This document shows positions 8,173 through 17,323 of a stretch of DNA of 64,000 nucleotides, one piece after another. Both the position numbers and the translations under genes were made by a program. The notes beneath the pieces were generated by a model. That model saw only the letters and a list, made by a program, of their open reading frames with translations, did no database searches and had not been told where the DNA came from. Source of the stretch: JAGIBJ01 sp032119595 (GTDB lineage: Bacteria; Actinomycetota; Thermoleophilia; Solirubrobacterales; Solirubrobacteraceae). Position 1 is the stretch's first letter, and every line of letters starts with the position of its first letter. Location of the stretch: contig JAUMBQ010000006.1 of NCBI GenBank assembly GCA_032119595.1, positions 124,001-188,000 of the forward strand, written 5' to 3'.

Positions 8173-10620
8173 GTGAACCCTCCGTCGCTGACGAACCTCG
8201 CTGACGAACCCATCTACGGCGGGAGCCCCTGGACACTCCGGGAGGAGCGGTTCGACGAGGACTACTTGGCCCGCAGCGAGTCCCTGTTTGCGCTCGCCAA
8301 TGGCCACATCGGCCTGCGCGCAAACCTCGACGAGGGCGAGCCGCACGGCATCCCGGGCACCTACCTCAACGGGTTTTACGAGACGCGACCGCTCCCGCAC
8401 GCCGAGGCGGGGTACGGCTATCCCGAAGACGGCCAGACGATCGTGAACGTCACGAACGGCAAGATCATCCGCCTGCTCGTCGATGACGAGCCGTTCGACC
8501 TGCGGTACGGCACCGTGGTGCGGCACGAGCGGGAACTCGACCTGCGCGCCGGCGTGCTGCGCCGCGAGGTCGAATGGATCTCTCCTGCCGGGCAGGCCGT
8601 GATCGTGCGCTCGACCAGGCTCGTGTCGTTCGTGCAGCGCGCCGTCGCCGCAATCTGCTTCGAGGTCGAGCCCGTCGGCGACGACGCCCAGGTGGTGCTG
8701 CAGTCCGAACTCGTCGCGAACGAGCCGCTGCCCGCGCAGAGCCGCGACCCGCGCGCAGCCGCCGCACTTGCCGCCCCGCTCGTCGGCGAGGAACACTCCT
8801 CGTACGACCGCCGCGGCGTGCTCGTGCACCGACTGCGTGCCAGCGGCCTGCGCATGGCCGCGGGTATGGACCATGAGCTCGAAGCGCCCGACCGGATCGA
8901 CACGTCGATCGAGGCCTGGGGCGACATCGCACGGCTCACGGCCGCTACCGAACTCAAGCCCGGGCAGGTGATGCGCCTGACCAAGTACCTGTCGTACGGC
9001 TGGTCGAGCCGCCGTTCGATGCCGTCCGTGCGCGACCAGGTGATCGCGGCCCTCGCCGCAGCACGCTCCACCGGCTGGGAGGGCCTCTTGGCCGCGCAGC
9101 GGAAGTACCTCGATGACTATTGGGCCGGCGCCGACGTCGAGATCGAGGGCGACGACGAACTCCAGCGCGCCGTTCGGTTCGCGCAGTTCCAGACGCTCCA
9201 GGCCGCGGCCCGCGCCGAGCGCCGAGGCATCGGCGCCAAGGGCCTCACCGGCCCGGGCTACGACGGCCACGCCTTCTGGGACTCCGAGGCGTACGTCCTG
9301 CCCGTCCTGACCTACACCGTGCCGCGAGCGGCGGCCGACGCCTTGAGGTGGCGCCACGGCACGCTGGAGCGAGCCAAGACCCGCGCCGCCGAACTCGGCC
9401 TCCGGGGCGCGGCCTTCCCGTGGCGCACGATCAGTGGTGAGGAATGTTCCGGCTACTGGCCCGCGGGCACGGCCGCCTTCCACCTGTGTGCCGACATCGC
9501 GGCAGCGGTCGAGCGATACCGCACCATGACCGGCGACGAGGCCTTCGAACGCGAGGTCGGCGTCGAGCTGCTGATCGAGACCGCGCGCATGTGGCAGTCA
9601 CTCGGGCACCACGACGATGGCGCCGGCGGCAGCTTCCGGATCGACGGGGTCACCGGACCGGACGAGTACTCCGCGATCGCCGACAACAACGTCTTCACCA
9701 ACCTCATGGCGCAGCGCAACCTGCGCTGGGCCGCCGCCGCGGCAGGCCGGCATCCGGACTTGGCGGCCGCGCTCGGGGTAGAGCAGGAGGAGGTCGTCCG
9801 CTGGCTCAAGGCCGCCGACGCGATGCTCGTGCCTTACGACGACCATCTCGGCATCTACCAGCAGGCCAGCAACTTCACGCACCACGAAGTCTGGGACTTC
9901 GAGGGCACCCCCGCGGACCACTACCCGCTGATGCTGCATCACCCGTATTTCGAGCTGTACCGCACGCAGGTGATCAAGCAGGCCGATCTCGTCCTCGCCC
10001 TCTGGATGTGCGGCGACAGCTTCACGCCAGAGGAGAAGGCGCGCAACTTCGCCTACTACGAGTCCATCACCGTGCGCGACTCCTCGCTCTCCGCGACCGT
10101 TCAGGCCATCGTGGCTGCTGAGGTCGGGCACCTGGAACTCGCGTACGACTACTTCGCCGAGACGGCCCTCGTCGACTTCGAAGACCTTGCCGGCAACACC
10201 AAGGACGGCCTCCACGTCGCCTCGATGGCCGGTGCCTGGCTGACGGCCGTGGCGGGCTTCGGCGGCATGCGCGACCACGAAGGGCAGCTGAGCTTCTCGC
10301 CGCGGCTCCCGCCAGCGCTTGACCGCCTCGCGTTCAAGCTGCAGGTGCGGGGCCGACACCTCAAAGTCGAGGTGCAGCAGCACGAGGCGACCTATTCACT
10401 CATCGACGGCGAGCCGATGGAGATCATCGCCGACGGCGAGGCCATCACGGTGGCCGTCGGCTCGCCGGTCGTCCGTCCGCTCGCCGAGTTGCCCGAGCTG
10501 GAAACACCGGAGCAACCTGCCGGCCGAGCGCCGCTGCCGCGCGCGCAGCTCCATCGCCTCCACCGCGCCGCTATCGCGAATCACAACTCGATGGAGTCGG
10601 GCACGAGCAGCTCGCCGTAG
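8173..10620 (+). CDS. glycoside hydrolase family 65 phosphorylase
   Basis: 815 residues, usual GH65 size. The N-terminal super-sandwich domain begins LREERFDEDYLARSESLFAL; the (alpha/alpha)6 barrel carries GYDGHAFWDSEAYVLP and TGPDEYSAIADNNVFTN, in which the Glu is the general acid. The block DHYPLMLHHPYFELYRTQVI followed by KQADLVLALW matches GH65 phosphorylases (maltose, trehalose, kojibiose) rather than the fungal acid trehalases. Which disaccharide is cleaved cannot be told. The start is a GTG at 8173, 84 bp after the HAD gene, in the same direction; product beta-glucose-1-phosphate would feed that enzyme. The long antisense open frame over this gene is a shadow. Confidence 0.92.
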   Translation: MNPPSLTNLADEPIYGGSPWTLREERFDEDYLARSESLFALANGHIGLRANLDEGEPHGIPGTYLNGFYETRPLPHAEAGYGYPEDGQTIVNVTNGKIIRLLVDDEPFDLRYGTVVRHERELDLRAGVLRREVEWISPAGQAVIVRSTRLVSFVQRAVAAICFEVEPVGDDAQVVLQSELVANEPLPAQSRDPRAAAALAAPLVGEEHSSYDRRGVLVHRLRASGLRMAAGMDHELEAPDRIDTSIEAWGDIARLTAATELKPGQVMRLTKYLSYGWSSRRSMPSVRDQVIAALAAARSTGWEGLLAAQRKYLDDYWAGADVEIEGDDELQRAVRFAQFQTLQAAARAERRGIGAKGLTGPGYDGHAFWDSEAYVLPVLTYTVPRAAADALRWRHGTLERAKTRAAELGLRGAAFPWRTISGEECSGYWPAGTAAFHLCADIAAAVERYRTMTGDEAFEREVGVELLIETARMWQSLGHHDDGAGGSFRIDGVTGPDEYSAIADNNVFTNLMAQRNLRWAAAAAGRHPDLAAALGVEQEEVVRWLKAADAMLVPYDDHLGIYQQASNFTHHEVWDFEGTPADHYPLMLHHPYFELYRTQVIKQADLVLALWMCGDSFTPEEKARNFAYYESITVRDSSLSATVQAIVAAEVGHLELAYDYFAETALVDFEDLAGNTKDGLHVASMAGAWLTAVAGFGGMRDHEGQLSFSPRLPPALDRLAFKLQVRGRHLKVEVQQHEATYSLIDGEPMEIIADGEAITVAVGSPVVRPLAELPELETPEQPAGRAPLPRAQLHRLHRAAIANHNSMESGTSSSP

Positions 10621-10710
10621 GGACGGGTTCCACGGCCGCGCGCGGAGCGTGCGCGGCGTGGACCGACCCATCTCGGGAGGAAGGTCGCGCAGCGACGCGA
10701 ACCTGCTTTC

Positions 10711-11535
10711 GTGCGCTCCTTCGCTTACTCGTGCTTCCGCCGCCGCGCCAGCGCGTGCGCCCTGGCGCTCACGGCGTCATTGACTGTCAGCGCCTGCGGT
10801 GGGAGTGATCCGGAGGCGGGGGCCGTGGCCACCTCGCCGGCCGCGGCAGTCACGACGCCCGCAACCACACCAGCAGCCAACGGTCTTGCGACCACCCCGG
10901 CGCAGGCCAGCGAAACCGAAGTCTTCGCGGCGGTCTTGAACCCGGTTCAGCTCGCGTCGTTCGAACGCGCGAACGTGAAGCTCCTCAACCTCACGCACGC
11001 CACCGACGCCCCGTTGGGCCCGCGGGTCACGCAGGCGGTCGCCGCCTGCGGACGCCTGGACCCGCAGCAACCGATGCTCGTGGCGTTCGCGCTGCAGTGC
11101 GAACCGACGGTCGCGCTCGCCAAGCTCAGCGTGGTCTCGTCGAAGCGATGCGACGGCTCGCTCGGCCCCGGCCCGTGCAAGCGACTTCTGCGACGCATGA
11201 GCCGCGCGCTCGCGGCACTCTCTGACGCCGACGAAGCGTTCCGAGTTCGCGTGCGCGAGGCCATCGACAATCGCAAATGCCTGAGCGAGATCGCGCCTAC
11301 GCGCCGGACGATCCAGGCAATGGCAAAAGCGTCGCGCCTTGCCGAACTCGGAGCCGAAGCGATCGAGCGCCGGGACGACCCCGGTTTCCAAGCCGCGCTG
11401 CGCCGCCTCCAGGACGCCCTGGGCGATAGCGACGAGGACCCGGGCCAGCCGGGGCCGATCCTCCGCCGTCTGCGAGCGGCCTGCGGCCTGGCGCGAACGC
11501 CCAGTCCGCCGGGTGAGCGCATCGACGGCACGTGA
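10711..11535 (+). CDS. putative lipoprotein, paralogue of the one at 12164
   Basis: 274 residues from a GTG. Signal sequence CALALTASLTVSACGG carries a lipobox with acylatable Cys near residue 29. An Ala/Thr/Pro-rich linker follows, then an all-helical domain with a pattern of cysteines (LQCEPT, SSKRCDG, GPCKRLL, NRKCLSE). The same pattern occurs in the lipoprotein at 12164-12841 (LCGPTSS, PERCAKP, AKCVRAL, PACLAQL), so the two are paralogues. No known domain recognised. Role likely at the outer face of the membrane. Confidence 0.8.
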   Translation: MRSFAYSCFRRRASACALALTASLTVSACGGSDPEAGAVATSPAAAVTTPATTPAANGLATTPAQASETEVFAAVLNPVQLASFERANVKLLNLTHATDAPLGPRVTQAVAACGRLDPQQPMLVAFALQCEPTVALAKLSVVSSKRCDGSLGPGPCKRLLRRMSRALAALSDADEAFRVRVREAIDNRKCLSEIAPTRRTIQAMAKASRLAELGAEAIERRDDPGFQAALRRLQDALGDSDEDPGQPGPILRRLRAACGLARTPSPPGERIDGT

Positions 11536-11597
11536 CGGACGCGCCCAGCGCGGAGCGGGTCGACGGCGCTCGCCGACGTCGTTGCACGTGACCCTGC

Positions 11598-12167
11598 ATG
11601 CCATCCGGCCGGGTCGCTTGGATCCCTCGGATGCTGCGGGCGGTCGAGAACGCGGGGTTCGAGGAGGTCGGCGGGCGACTTCGACGCCGGTGGGTGTTTC
11701 GCACCGGGCGACTCGAAAGCGATCGAACACTCGGGTCCCGAGAGCTGACCAAGTTGCTGGCCGAGCAGGAGCAGCGCCCGGTGGCGGTGCTGCGCGATGG
11801 TGACCGCACGTGGTGGATGTCGGGCGGTCGGATCGTCACGGAGCGAGAAGGCCTCGATGCCGACGACGTCGCGGCGCTGCTGACCGAGCGTGACGACCGC
11901 GCCACGCGCCGGCTTGAGCGCGCACACGCGCTGCGCAGCCGCCAGTCGGCGCCATCTGCTGGGTCGCCGATTCGGCGCTCGATCCCACGCGACGTGCGCC
12001 TTCGCGTCTGGGAGCGCGATGGTGGGCGATGCACGGTGTGTGCCTCCGAGTTCGACCTCCAATACGACCACGTGATCCCCTTTGCCCTCGGTGGCGGGAG
12101 CAGCGAGGACAACCTCCAGCTACTGTGCGGCCCGTGCAACCAGCGCAAGGGATCCGCGATCGCATGA
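11598..12167 (+). CDS. HNH endonuclease domain protein
   Basis: 189 residues. The first ~110 residues are not recognised. The C-terminal part is a canonical HNH nuclease: RDVRLRVWERDGGRCTVC, then YDHVIPFALGG with the catalytic His, SSEDNLQLLCGPCNQRKG with the Asn and the second Cys pair. Cys pairs (CTVC, CGPC) bind structural zinc. The stop overlaps the ATG of the next lipoprotein gene (ATGA at 12164). It lies between two paralogous lipoprotein genes, which gives no obvious functional hint; the domain is common in solitary chromosomal genes of actinobacteria. Confidence 0.85.
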   Translation: MPSGRVAWIPRMLRAVENAGFEEVGGRLRRRWVFRTGRLESDRTLGSRELTKLLAEQEQRPVAVLRDGDRTWWMSGGRIVTEREGLDADDVAALLTERDDRATRRLERAHALRSRQSAPSAGSPIRRSIPRDVRLRVWERDGGRCTVCASEFDLQYDHVIPFALGGGSSEDNLQLLCGPCNQRKGSAIA

Positions 12168-12841
12168 GCGTTCTGTCTATCGCCGCCGCCGCGCACCGCC
12201 GTGTCGCCGCGGGGCTCCTCACCCTCCTCGCCGCCACGGCTGTGGCCAGCTGCGGGAGCCCTCCACCCCTGGAGGGCCTCAGCCCGGTTCAGCGCGATCA
12301 ACTCGATGCCGCGTGGACGGCCCGCATCAGCGCCACCGACACCGCTGCGATCACCGGCGACGCTCGCAACGAGCGCTCCAAGGCGCTCTACGCCGCCTGC
12401 AAACCGCTCGACGTCACGAACCCGCTCTTGAAGGCCGTGTCCGTGCTCTGCGGCCCGACCTCGTCGAACCAGAAGCTCGCCGTGCTCCTCCCGGAACGCT
12501 GCGCCAAGCCTTCAGCCAAGTGCGTCCGCGCACTGGACCGGATCGCCGCCGCGGCCGAGCAAGAGGGCCAAGCGCTCGCCACCGTCACCGCCGAGGCCAA
12601 GAAGGTCATTCAGGAGCCGGCGTGCCTGGCGCAGCTCACGACGACACCGGCCCAGGTGGCTGGCTACGGCGACCTCGCGGCCGCCTACCGCGTCGTCGCT
12701 CTCGGCGTCGAGCAGGACCAAGAAGACATCGCCAGGCTCGGCCAGCGAAAGATCGACGATGCCAAGGCCGTCATCAACCCCAAAGGCACGATCACGCAGC
12801 GCACGGCCTCGTTCCGTGCCGACTGCATGGGCGAAGGCTGA
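12164..12841 (+). CDS. putative lipoprotein, paralogue of the one at 10711
   Basis: 225 residues from the ATG at 12164, which overlaps the HNH gene stop. Signal sequence with lipobox TAVASCGSPP (Cys near residue 29). The mature part is helical with cysteines spaced as in the 10711 protein (LCGPTSS, PERCAKP, AKCVRAL, PACLAQL). Domain unknown. The frame is open upstream but those codons belong to the HNH gene. Confidence 0.8.
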   Translation: MSVLSIAAAAHRRVAAGLLTLLAATAVASCGSPPPLEGLSPVQRDQLDAAWTARISATDTAAITGDARNERSKALYAACKPLDVTNPLLKAVSVLCGPTSSNQKLAVLLPERCAKPSAKCVRALDRIAAAAEQEGQALATVTAEAKKVIQEPACLAQLTTTPAQVAGYGDLAAAYRVVALGVEQDQEDIARLGQRKIDDAKAVINPKGTITQRTASFRADCMGEG

Positions 12842-12850
12842 GCCGCTGAG

Positions 12851-12892
12851 CCGGCCGACGCCGTAGGCGTCGTCCAGCCCGCTCGGGCCGGC
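12851..12892. terminator. nested hairpins between convergent genes
   Basis: Outer arms CCGGCC/GGCCGG and inner hairpin GACGCC-gta-GGCGTC, between the lipoprotein stop at 12841 and the esterase stop at 12896. Position between convergent genes suggests shared termination; no T-run. Confidence 0.5.
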
Positions 12893-12895
12893 CTG

Positions 12896-14134
12896 TTAGC
12901 AGTCGTCCGGAAGCGTGCGCTCGAACGGCAGGGTCGTCGTGAAGCTGCACTCGGGCTTCGTGCCAGCGCCGGTGGCGTCGGCATCCGCAGCGCCCGGGTT
13001 GATCGTCACGAGCTGGCCGGTGTCGCCGATACCGGTGAGCGTCTGCCCGGAACGCTCGAACTTGATCACGGTGTTGGTCGGCGCGCCGAACTTGTAGCCG
13101 ATCCCCCACACGTTCCCGGTCGGCTCCATCGTCTTGTACGACCAGCGCTTGGCCGTGCTCGAGCCCGCGACCGGCGGCGCAGCAAAGAGGTTCCACTTGA
13201 TCGCCAACGGGAGTTCCCGGCGCCAGTACGGCCAGTCATGCACTCCCGTGCGGACGCGCAGCGTTGGGACGACGCCCTTCAGCAAAGCGGTCGCCTGATA
13301 CTGCAGGTTCTGGGTGAGGACGCGCGCCTCGATGGCGGAGCCGTTGGTCCACGCCTTGACGTTGTAGCCGAAGGAGAGATCTGGGATCGCGTTGCCGGTG
13401 TACAGATAGATCCGGGACCCGGCGAGGTTTTCGATCGTGCGCATCGGATTGTGAGCCGTCGCGTACTGACTCGTGACGCCATTCCAGACGGTCGAGTACG
13501 GCGCGTGCATCTCGCCGGGCAGCAGCTGCGTCACCTCTGGACTCTGGAGGTCGAGCAGCGCCGACATCGACACGACCGTGCCGAAATAGCCTGGGAGTTG
13601 GCCGCCGAGGAACATCGCGCCGTAGGCCCCCATCGAGAGTCCACCGATCGCATGATGTTGGCGCCCCTCCTTGATCCGGTAGCGCGCCTCGACCGCGGGG
13701 ATGACCTCGTCGAGGTAGTACCGCGTCCACCGCGGACCATCGCGACGGCCGCCGTTCCACCAGTCGGTGAAGAAGCCGCGTCCGGCTTCGGGCATCACGA
13801 TGATGCCCGGGAAACCGGCGGCCAGCTTCGTGACGTTGCCGGTGCCCGAGTAGGCCCACGCCTCGCTGTTGTCGCCGACGCCCTGCAGCAAGTAGAAGAC
13901 GGGCCAGTCGGCGTCGGGCCGCTCGTCGTAGCCATCGGGGAGCAGCACGGTCGCCCGCAGCGAATCGATCTTGTTCAACTCGACCTGGGAGACATCGATG
14001 TTGCCCTGGGTGCTTGGGAGCGCGAACGACTCAAGCCGCTGCGCGGCGCCGGCTGGGGCGCAGAGCATCAGGGAGGTGGATAGACAGACGGCCGCGAGAG
14101 CAAACAGCCGCGCCGGACGAGCGCGCTTGGACAT
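12896..14134 (-). CDS. secreted esterase, antigen-85/FrmB-like alpha/beta hydrolase
   Basis: 412 residues with an N-terminal signal peptide (RLFALAAVCLSTSLMLCAPA). Esterase family (PF00756-type) features: FYLLQGVGDN oxyanion region, nucleophile elbow GGLSMGAYG with Ser, and a late HDWPYWRRELP motif supplying the His. A C-terminal ~90-residue beta domain ends in CSFTTTLPFERTLPDDC, where the two Cys may pair. The enzyme would act on acyl esters outside the membrane; mycolate transfer is possible by family but not shown. The ATG at 14134 is 7 bases from TACGTT, a possible -10 box. It is the nearer of two tandem paralogues. Confidence 0.85.
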   Translation of the reverse strand: MSKRARPARLFALAAVCLSTSLMLCAPAGAAQRLESFALPSTQGNIDVSQVELNKIDSLRATVLLPDGYDERPDADWPVFYLLQGVGDNSEAWAYSGTGNVTKLAAGFPGIIVMPEAGRGFFTDWWNGGRRDGPRWTRYYLDEVIPAVEARYRIKEGRQHHAIGGLSMGAYGAMFLGGQLPGYFGTVVSMSALLDLQSPEVTQLLPGEMHAPYSTVWNGVTSQYATAHNPMRTIENLAGSRIYLYTGNAIPDLSFGYNVKAWTNGSAIEARVLTQNLQYQATALLKGVVPTLRVRTGVHDWPYWRRELPLAIKWNLFAAPPVAGSSTAKRWSYKTMEPTGNVWGIGYKFGAPTNTVIKFERSGQTLTGIGDTGQLVTINPGAADADATGAGTKPECSFTTTLPFERTLPDDC

Positions 14135-14267
14135 GCTCCGGAACGTATCGAAGAAATTGCCCCGTTTCCGAACGTCATTCCGGAATCAGTCGGTAATCGT
14201 ATTTCCCCGTCGTTCCGGGCGGAGACGACCATTTTGAGGTCGCCACTTGGCGCCCTGGAGTACTCCC

Positions 14268-14284
14268 GGCGGGCGCGGCCCGCC
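14268..14284. terminator. short GC hairpin after the second esterase gene
   Basis: GGCGGGC-gcg-GCCCGCC, just past the stop at 14291 on the minus strand. No U tract; moderate support. Confidence 0.5.
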
Positions 14285-14290
14285 AGGCGT

Positions 14291-15544
14291 TCAGCAGCCT
14301 GCGGGCAGGGTGCGCTCGAACGGCAGCTTCGTCGTGAACGAGCACTCCGGCTTCGTGCCGGCGCCCGTCGCGTCGGTGTCGAGCGCGCCCGGGTTGATCG
14401 TGACGGTGCCCACGCCCTTGCCACTGAGGACCTGGCCGGCCCGCTTGAAGGTCGTCAGCTCGAAGGTCTTGGCGGCGAAGGAGTAGCCGATCCCCCACGC
14501 GTTGCCGCGGGGCGCCATCGTCTTGTAGGTCCACGTCTTGGCGGAGGCGACGTCGTCGACCTTCGTCGCACCGAACAGGCCCCACCGCAGCGCGCGCGGC
14601 ACTTCGCGGCGCCAGTACGGCCAGTCGTGCACGCCCTTGTGGCCGCTGTACTCCACGGCAACCCCTTCGACCCGTGCGCGCGCGGCGAACTTGAGCGACT
14701 GGCGCCACACGGCGTACTCGCTGACCGCGCCGCTGGTGTACGCCGGCACGGAGAACGGGAGGGTGAAGTCAGGCGTGCCGTTGCCGGTGGAGATGTACAG
14801 GCGGGTGCTGTTGATGTTGTCGAGCATCTTCAGCGGGTTATGAGCACGTGCGTACGGACTGGTCGGCGGGCCCCAGATCTTCGCGTAGGGCGAGCCGATG
14901 TCGGCCGGGAGAATGCTGACCGCTTCGGGAGCCTGACTGTCGAGCAGGCCCGAGAAGGAGACGGCGGTGCCGAAGTAGCTCGGGAACTGCCCGGCGAGCA
15001 TCACGCCACCGTACGCCCCCATCGAGATGCCACCGATCGCGTGGTTGCGACGGCCCGGGAGGATCCGGTACTTGGACTCGATGGTCGGGACGACCTCCTC
15101 GAGGTAGTAGCGCTCCCACTGCGGGTTGTCGCGCTGACCACCGCGCCACCAGTCGGTGAAGTAGCCGCGGCCCGCCTCAGGCATGACGATGATCGCGGGG
15201 AAGTCCTTCGCGATCTTCTGCACGTCGCCCTTGAGCGGGTCATTCCAGGTGCTCATGTTGTCGCCCACGCCGGGCAGGAGGTAGAACACCGGCCACCGCT
15301 TGGCCGGGTCGGCGTCGTAGCCATCCGGGAGCAGCAGGTTGGCTTGGAGCTTGGTGGCCTTGTTCAGGCGGACCTTGTCGATCTGAACGAAGCCCTTGGA
15401 CGAGGGCAGATCGATCGTCTCAAGGCGCTGGGCCGCGCTCGCCTGGGACGGGGCAAGGCCGGCGCTCAGCGCGATGAGGATGGAGGTCAGCGCGAGACGC
15501 GCCGACCCATGCACGGGACGGGTGCGATGGGACACAGGACGCAA
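14291..15544 (-). CDS. secreted esterase, antigen-85/FrmB-like, paralogue of 12896
   Basis: 417 residues from a GTG. Signal peptide LTSILIALSAGLAPSQASA. Same plan as its neighbour: FYLLPGVGDN, elbow GGISMGAYGG, HDWPYWRREVP, and a C-terminal beta domain ending CSFTTKLPFERTLPAGC. The two proteins are clearly products of a tandem duplication with divergence in the substrate-facing parts. TACCTT lies 7 bases before the GTG, suggesting a near-leaderless mRNA. Acyltransferase versus hydrolase activity cannot be told from sequence. Confidence 0.85.
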   Translation of the reverse strand: MRPVSHRTRPVHGSARLALTSILIALSAGLAPSQASAAQRLETIDLPSSKGFVQIDKVRLNKATKLQANLLLPDGYDADPAKRWPVFYLLPGVGDNMSTWNDPLKGDVQKIAKDFPAIIVMPEAGRGYFTDWWRGGQRDNPQWERYYLEEVVPTIESKYRILPGRRNHAIGGISMGAYGGVMLAGQFPSYFGTAVSFSGLLDSQAPEAVSILPADIGSPYAKIWGPPTSPYARAHNPLKMLDNINSTRLYISTGNGTPDFTLPFSVPAYTSGAVSEYAVWRQSLKFAARARVEGVAVEYSGHKGVHDWPYWRREVPRALRWGLFGATKVDDVASAKTWTYKTMAPRGNAWGIGYSFAAKTFELTTFKRAGQVLSGKGVGTVTINPGALDTDATGAGTKPECSFTTKLPFERTLPAGC

Positions 15545-15654
15545 GGTATCGCTTGAACCACAGTCTGAAAAGTGGTGGCAGGTATGACCGGACCTCGGAG
15601 AAGTCCGATTACCATCGAACCCCCGGAATTCCGGGCTCCACTATTGAGCAATGC

Positions 15655-16554
15655 TCAGGTAGAGGTGAGCCGCCGGATGATGAAGTCGATCATCCGGTCC
15701 GGCAGGAACCGAGCGCAGAGGACCGCAGTGCGCCCGTCCCACCCGGTCACGTAGCGCGTCTTCGGGCGCTTTGCGGCGATAGCTCTCGCGATCACCGGCG
15801 CGACGATGTCTGGAGGGGTGCCGTTGTCGCGAGCATCCTCAGCCGAGGTGTGCGCCGACTCCAGGAGCCCGCCATAGCGCTGCTTCTGGTCTGGGGTCAT
15901 GCGCGCCGTGCGCTCGTACGACTCGGGGAGACCCTTGTCGTAGATTGCCGACTGCACGACGCCGGGCTCGACGCAGATCACCTTGATGCCGTGCGGCCCG
16001 AGCTCCCGCCGAAGCGTGTCGGTGACGCCCTCCATCGCGAACTTCGACGCGACGTAGGGACCGAAGAGCGGGAACGCGACGCGGCCGCCGGCCGAGCCGA
16101 TGTTGACGATCCGGCCGCCAGAGCGCAGAAGGCTCGGCAGGAGCGCGCGGGTCACGGCCACCGTGCCAACGACATTGACCTCGAGCACCCAGCGCCAGTC
16201 TTCGGTCTCAAGGAGTTCCGTCGGACCGACCACGCCGACGCCGGCGTTGTTCACGAGGGCACGAAGGCCGTCCGGCTCGGTCTCGTCGATGAAGTCGACG
16301 AGCGCCTGAACCTGGTCGCTATCGCGAACGTCGAGCATGACGGGCTCGATGCCCGGCGCAGCGGTGCGCAGGTCCTCGAACGCCTCAGCGTTGCGAACAC
16401 CGGCCAGGACTCGGTACCCGAGCGAGGCGAGGTGGAGCGCCGTGACGCGGCCAATGCCGGTTGAGGCGCCCGTAACGACGACGGCACCCAGCCCGCGACC
16501 TTTGCGCTGAACGGATGGTCGATCAACCTCGGGGGAGGAGAAGACTCGGGACAC
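15655..16554 (-). CDS. short-chain dehydrogenase/reductase
   Basis: 299 residues. Classical SDR motifs: cofactor loop VVVTGASTGIG near residue 28, LVNNAGVGVVG, catalytic Ser in NIGSAGGR, and YVASK (Tyr-x3-Lys) in GPYVASKFAMEG. The C-terminal extension (TRYVTGWDGRTAVLCARFLP) is typical of SDRs annotated as acting on hydroxysteroids or long-chain substrates, but the substrate is not identifiable. The start is a GTG at 16554 with AACACT six bases upstream. Confidence 0.85.
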   Translation of the reverse strand: MSRVFSSPEVDRPSVQRKGRGLGAVVVTGASTGIGRVTALHLASLGYRVLAGVRNAEAFEDLRTAAPGIEPVMLDVRDSDQVQALVDFIDETEPDGLRALVNNAGVGVVGPTELLETEDWRWVLEVNVVGTVAVTRALLPSLLRSGGRIVNIGSAGGRVAFPLFGPYVASKFAMEGVTDTLRRELGPHGIKVICVEPGVVQSAIYDKGLPESYERTARMTPDQKQRYGGLLESAHTSAEDARDNGTPPDIVAPVIARAIAAKRPKTRYVTGWDGRTAVLCARFLPDRMIDFIIRRLTST

Positions 16555-16855
16555 CCTCCCAGTGTTACCAGACGCAACCCATTGCCCAAAGCCGTTGCAG
16601 GGGTAAAGAAGCTTACCAACAGAGGTTCAACGCGCCCATTTCGGAGGAAACCCTCAAACCGTCGAGGTACTTCGTGTTACCGCTGGCCACGTCCAGGTTC
16701 TGGGCCGGGGCGGCCATGGGCATCAAGGTCTCCGGAGGTCGATCGCCATGGCGTACCCAGCGCAGAGCCAGGCCCGTCCATTGCGGCGCAAACGCACGGG
16801 GATGGACCGCCCCAATTTGCAGCCACTACGGAACGGATCGGCTACCTTCTGGGCG
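16555..16855. other. 301-bp divergent intergenic region
   Basis: Lies between the minus-strand SDR and the plus-strand SRPBCC gene. AACACT before the SDR start and TACCTT 7 bases before the plus-strand ATG look like -10 boxes. No gene or strong repeat is seen. Confidence 0.5.
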
Positions 16856-17293
16856 ATGCCGACCAGCCACATTCATGTTCAGCGCCACTTCCGGACGTTC
16901 GATCAAGCCGCGCTCTTCGCGAAGCTGGCCGAGCACGAAACGATGAACGAGCTGTATTCGACGAAGACGGTGCGCGTCCGCGATGGCGACACCTCGCGCA
17001 ACGGGGTCGGGTCGGTGCGCAAGGTCGTGGCCCTCGGCGGCCTGCTGAACCTCATCGAGACCGTCACGCAGTACGAACCCGATCACTTCATGGAGTACAA
17101 GCTGGTATCCGGCGGCGGTCCAGTCCGGGACCACCTGGGCTCCACGCGGATCACTCCCGCAGGCGATGGCGGGTGCGACCTGCAATACGACATCAGCATC
17201 ACCTCACCGGTCCCCGGGGTGTCAAAGCTGGTGGCCGTGACGATGACGTCGATGATCAAGAAGGGGCTCGAGAAGCTCGAACCCACGGCGTAA
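16856..17293 (+). CDS. SRPBCC/START-like ligand-binding protein
   Basis: 145 residues from the ATG at 16856 (TACCTT 7 bases upstream). The pattern of an N-terminal HVQRHFRTFDQAALFAKLAE, central RNGVGSVRKVV and TQYEPDHFMEYKLVSGG, and a long C-terminal amphipathic helix (LVAVTMTSMIKKGLEKLE) is that of polyketide-cyclase/START-like SRPBCC proteins, which hold hydrophobic ligands. The ligand is unknown. It converges with the SnoaL-like gene at 17324. Confidence 0.7.
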   Translation: MPTSHIHVQRHFRTFDQAALFAKLAEHETMNELYSTKTVRVRDGDTSRNGVGSVRKVVALGGLLNLIETVTQYEPDHFMEYKLVSGGGPVRDHLGSTRITPAGDGGCDLQYDISITSPVPGVSKLVAVTMTSMIKKGLEKLEPTA

Positions 17294-17323
17294 CTGCGGC
17301 GCCGCCTCAGCCGCGGGGGCGGC

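Noticed and set aside
8101..9483. 460-codon minus-strand frame over the GH65 gene
   Set aside because: High-GC shadow of a conserved enzyme gene; no domain or promoter.
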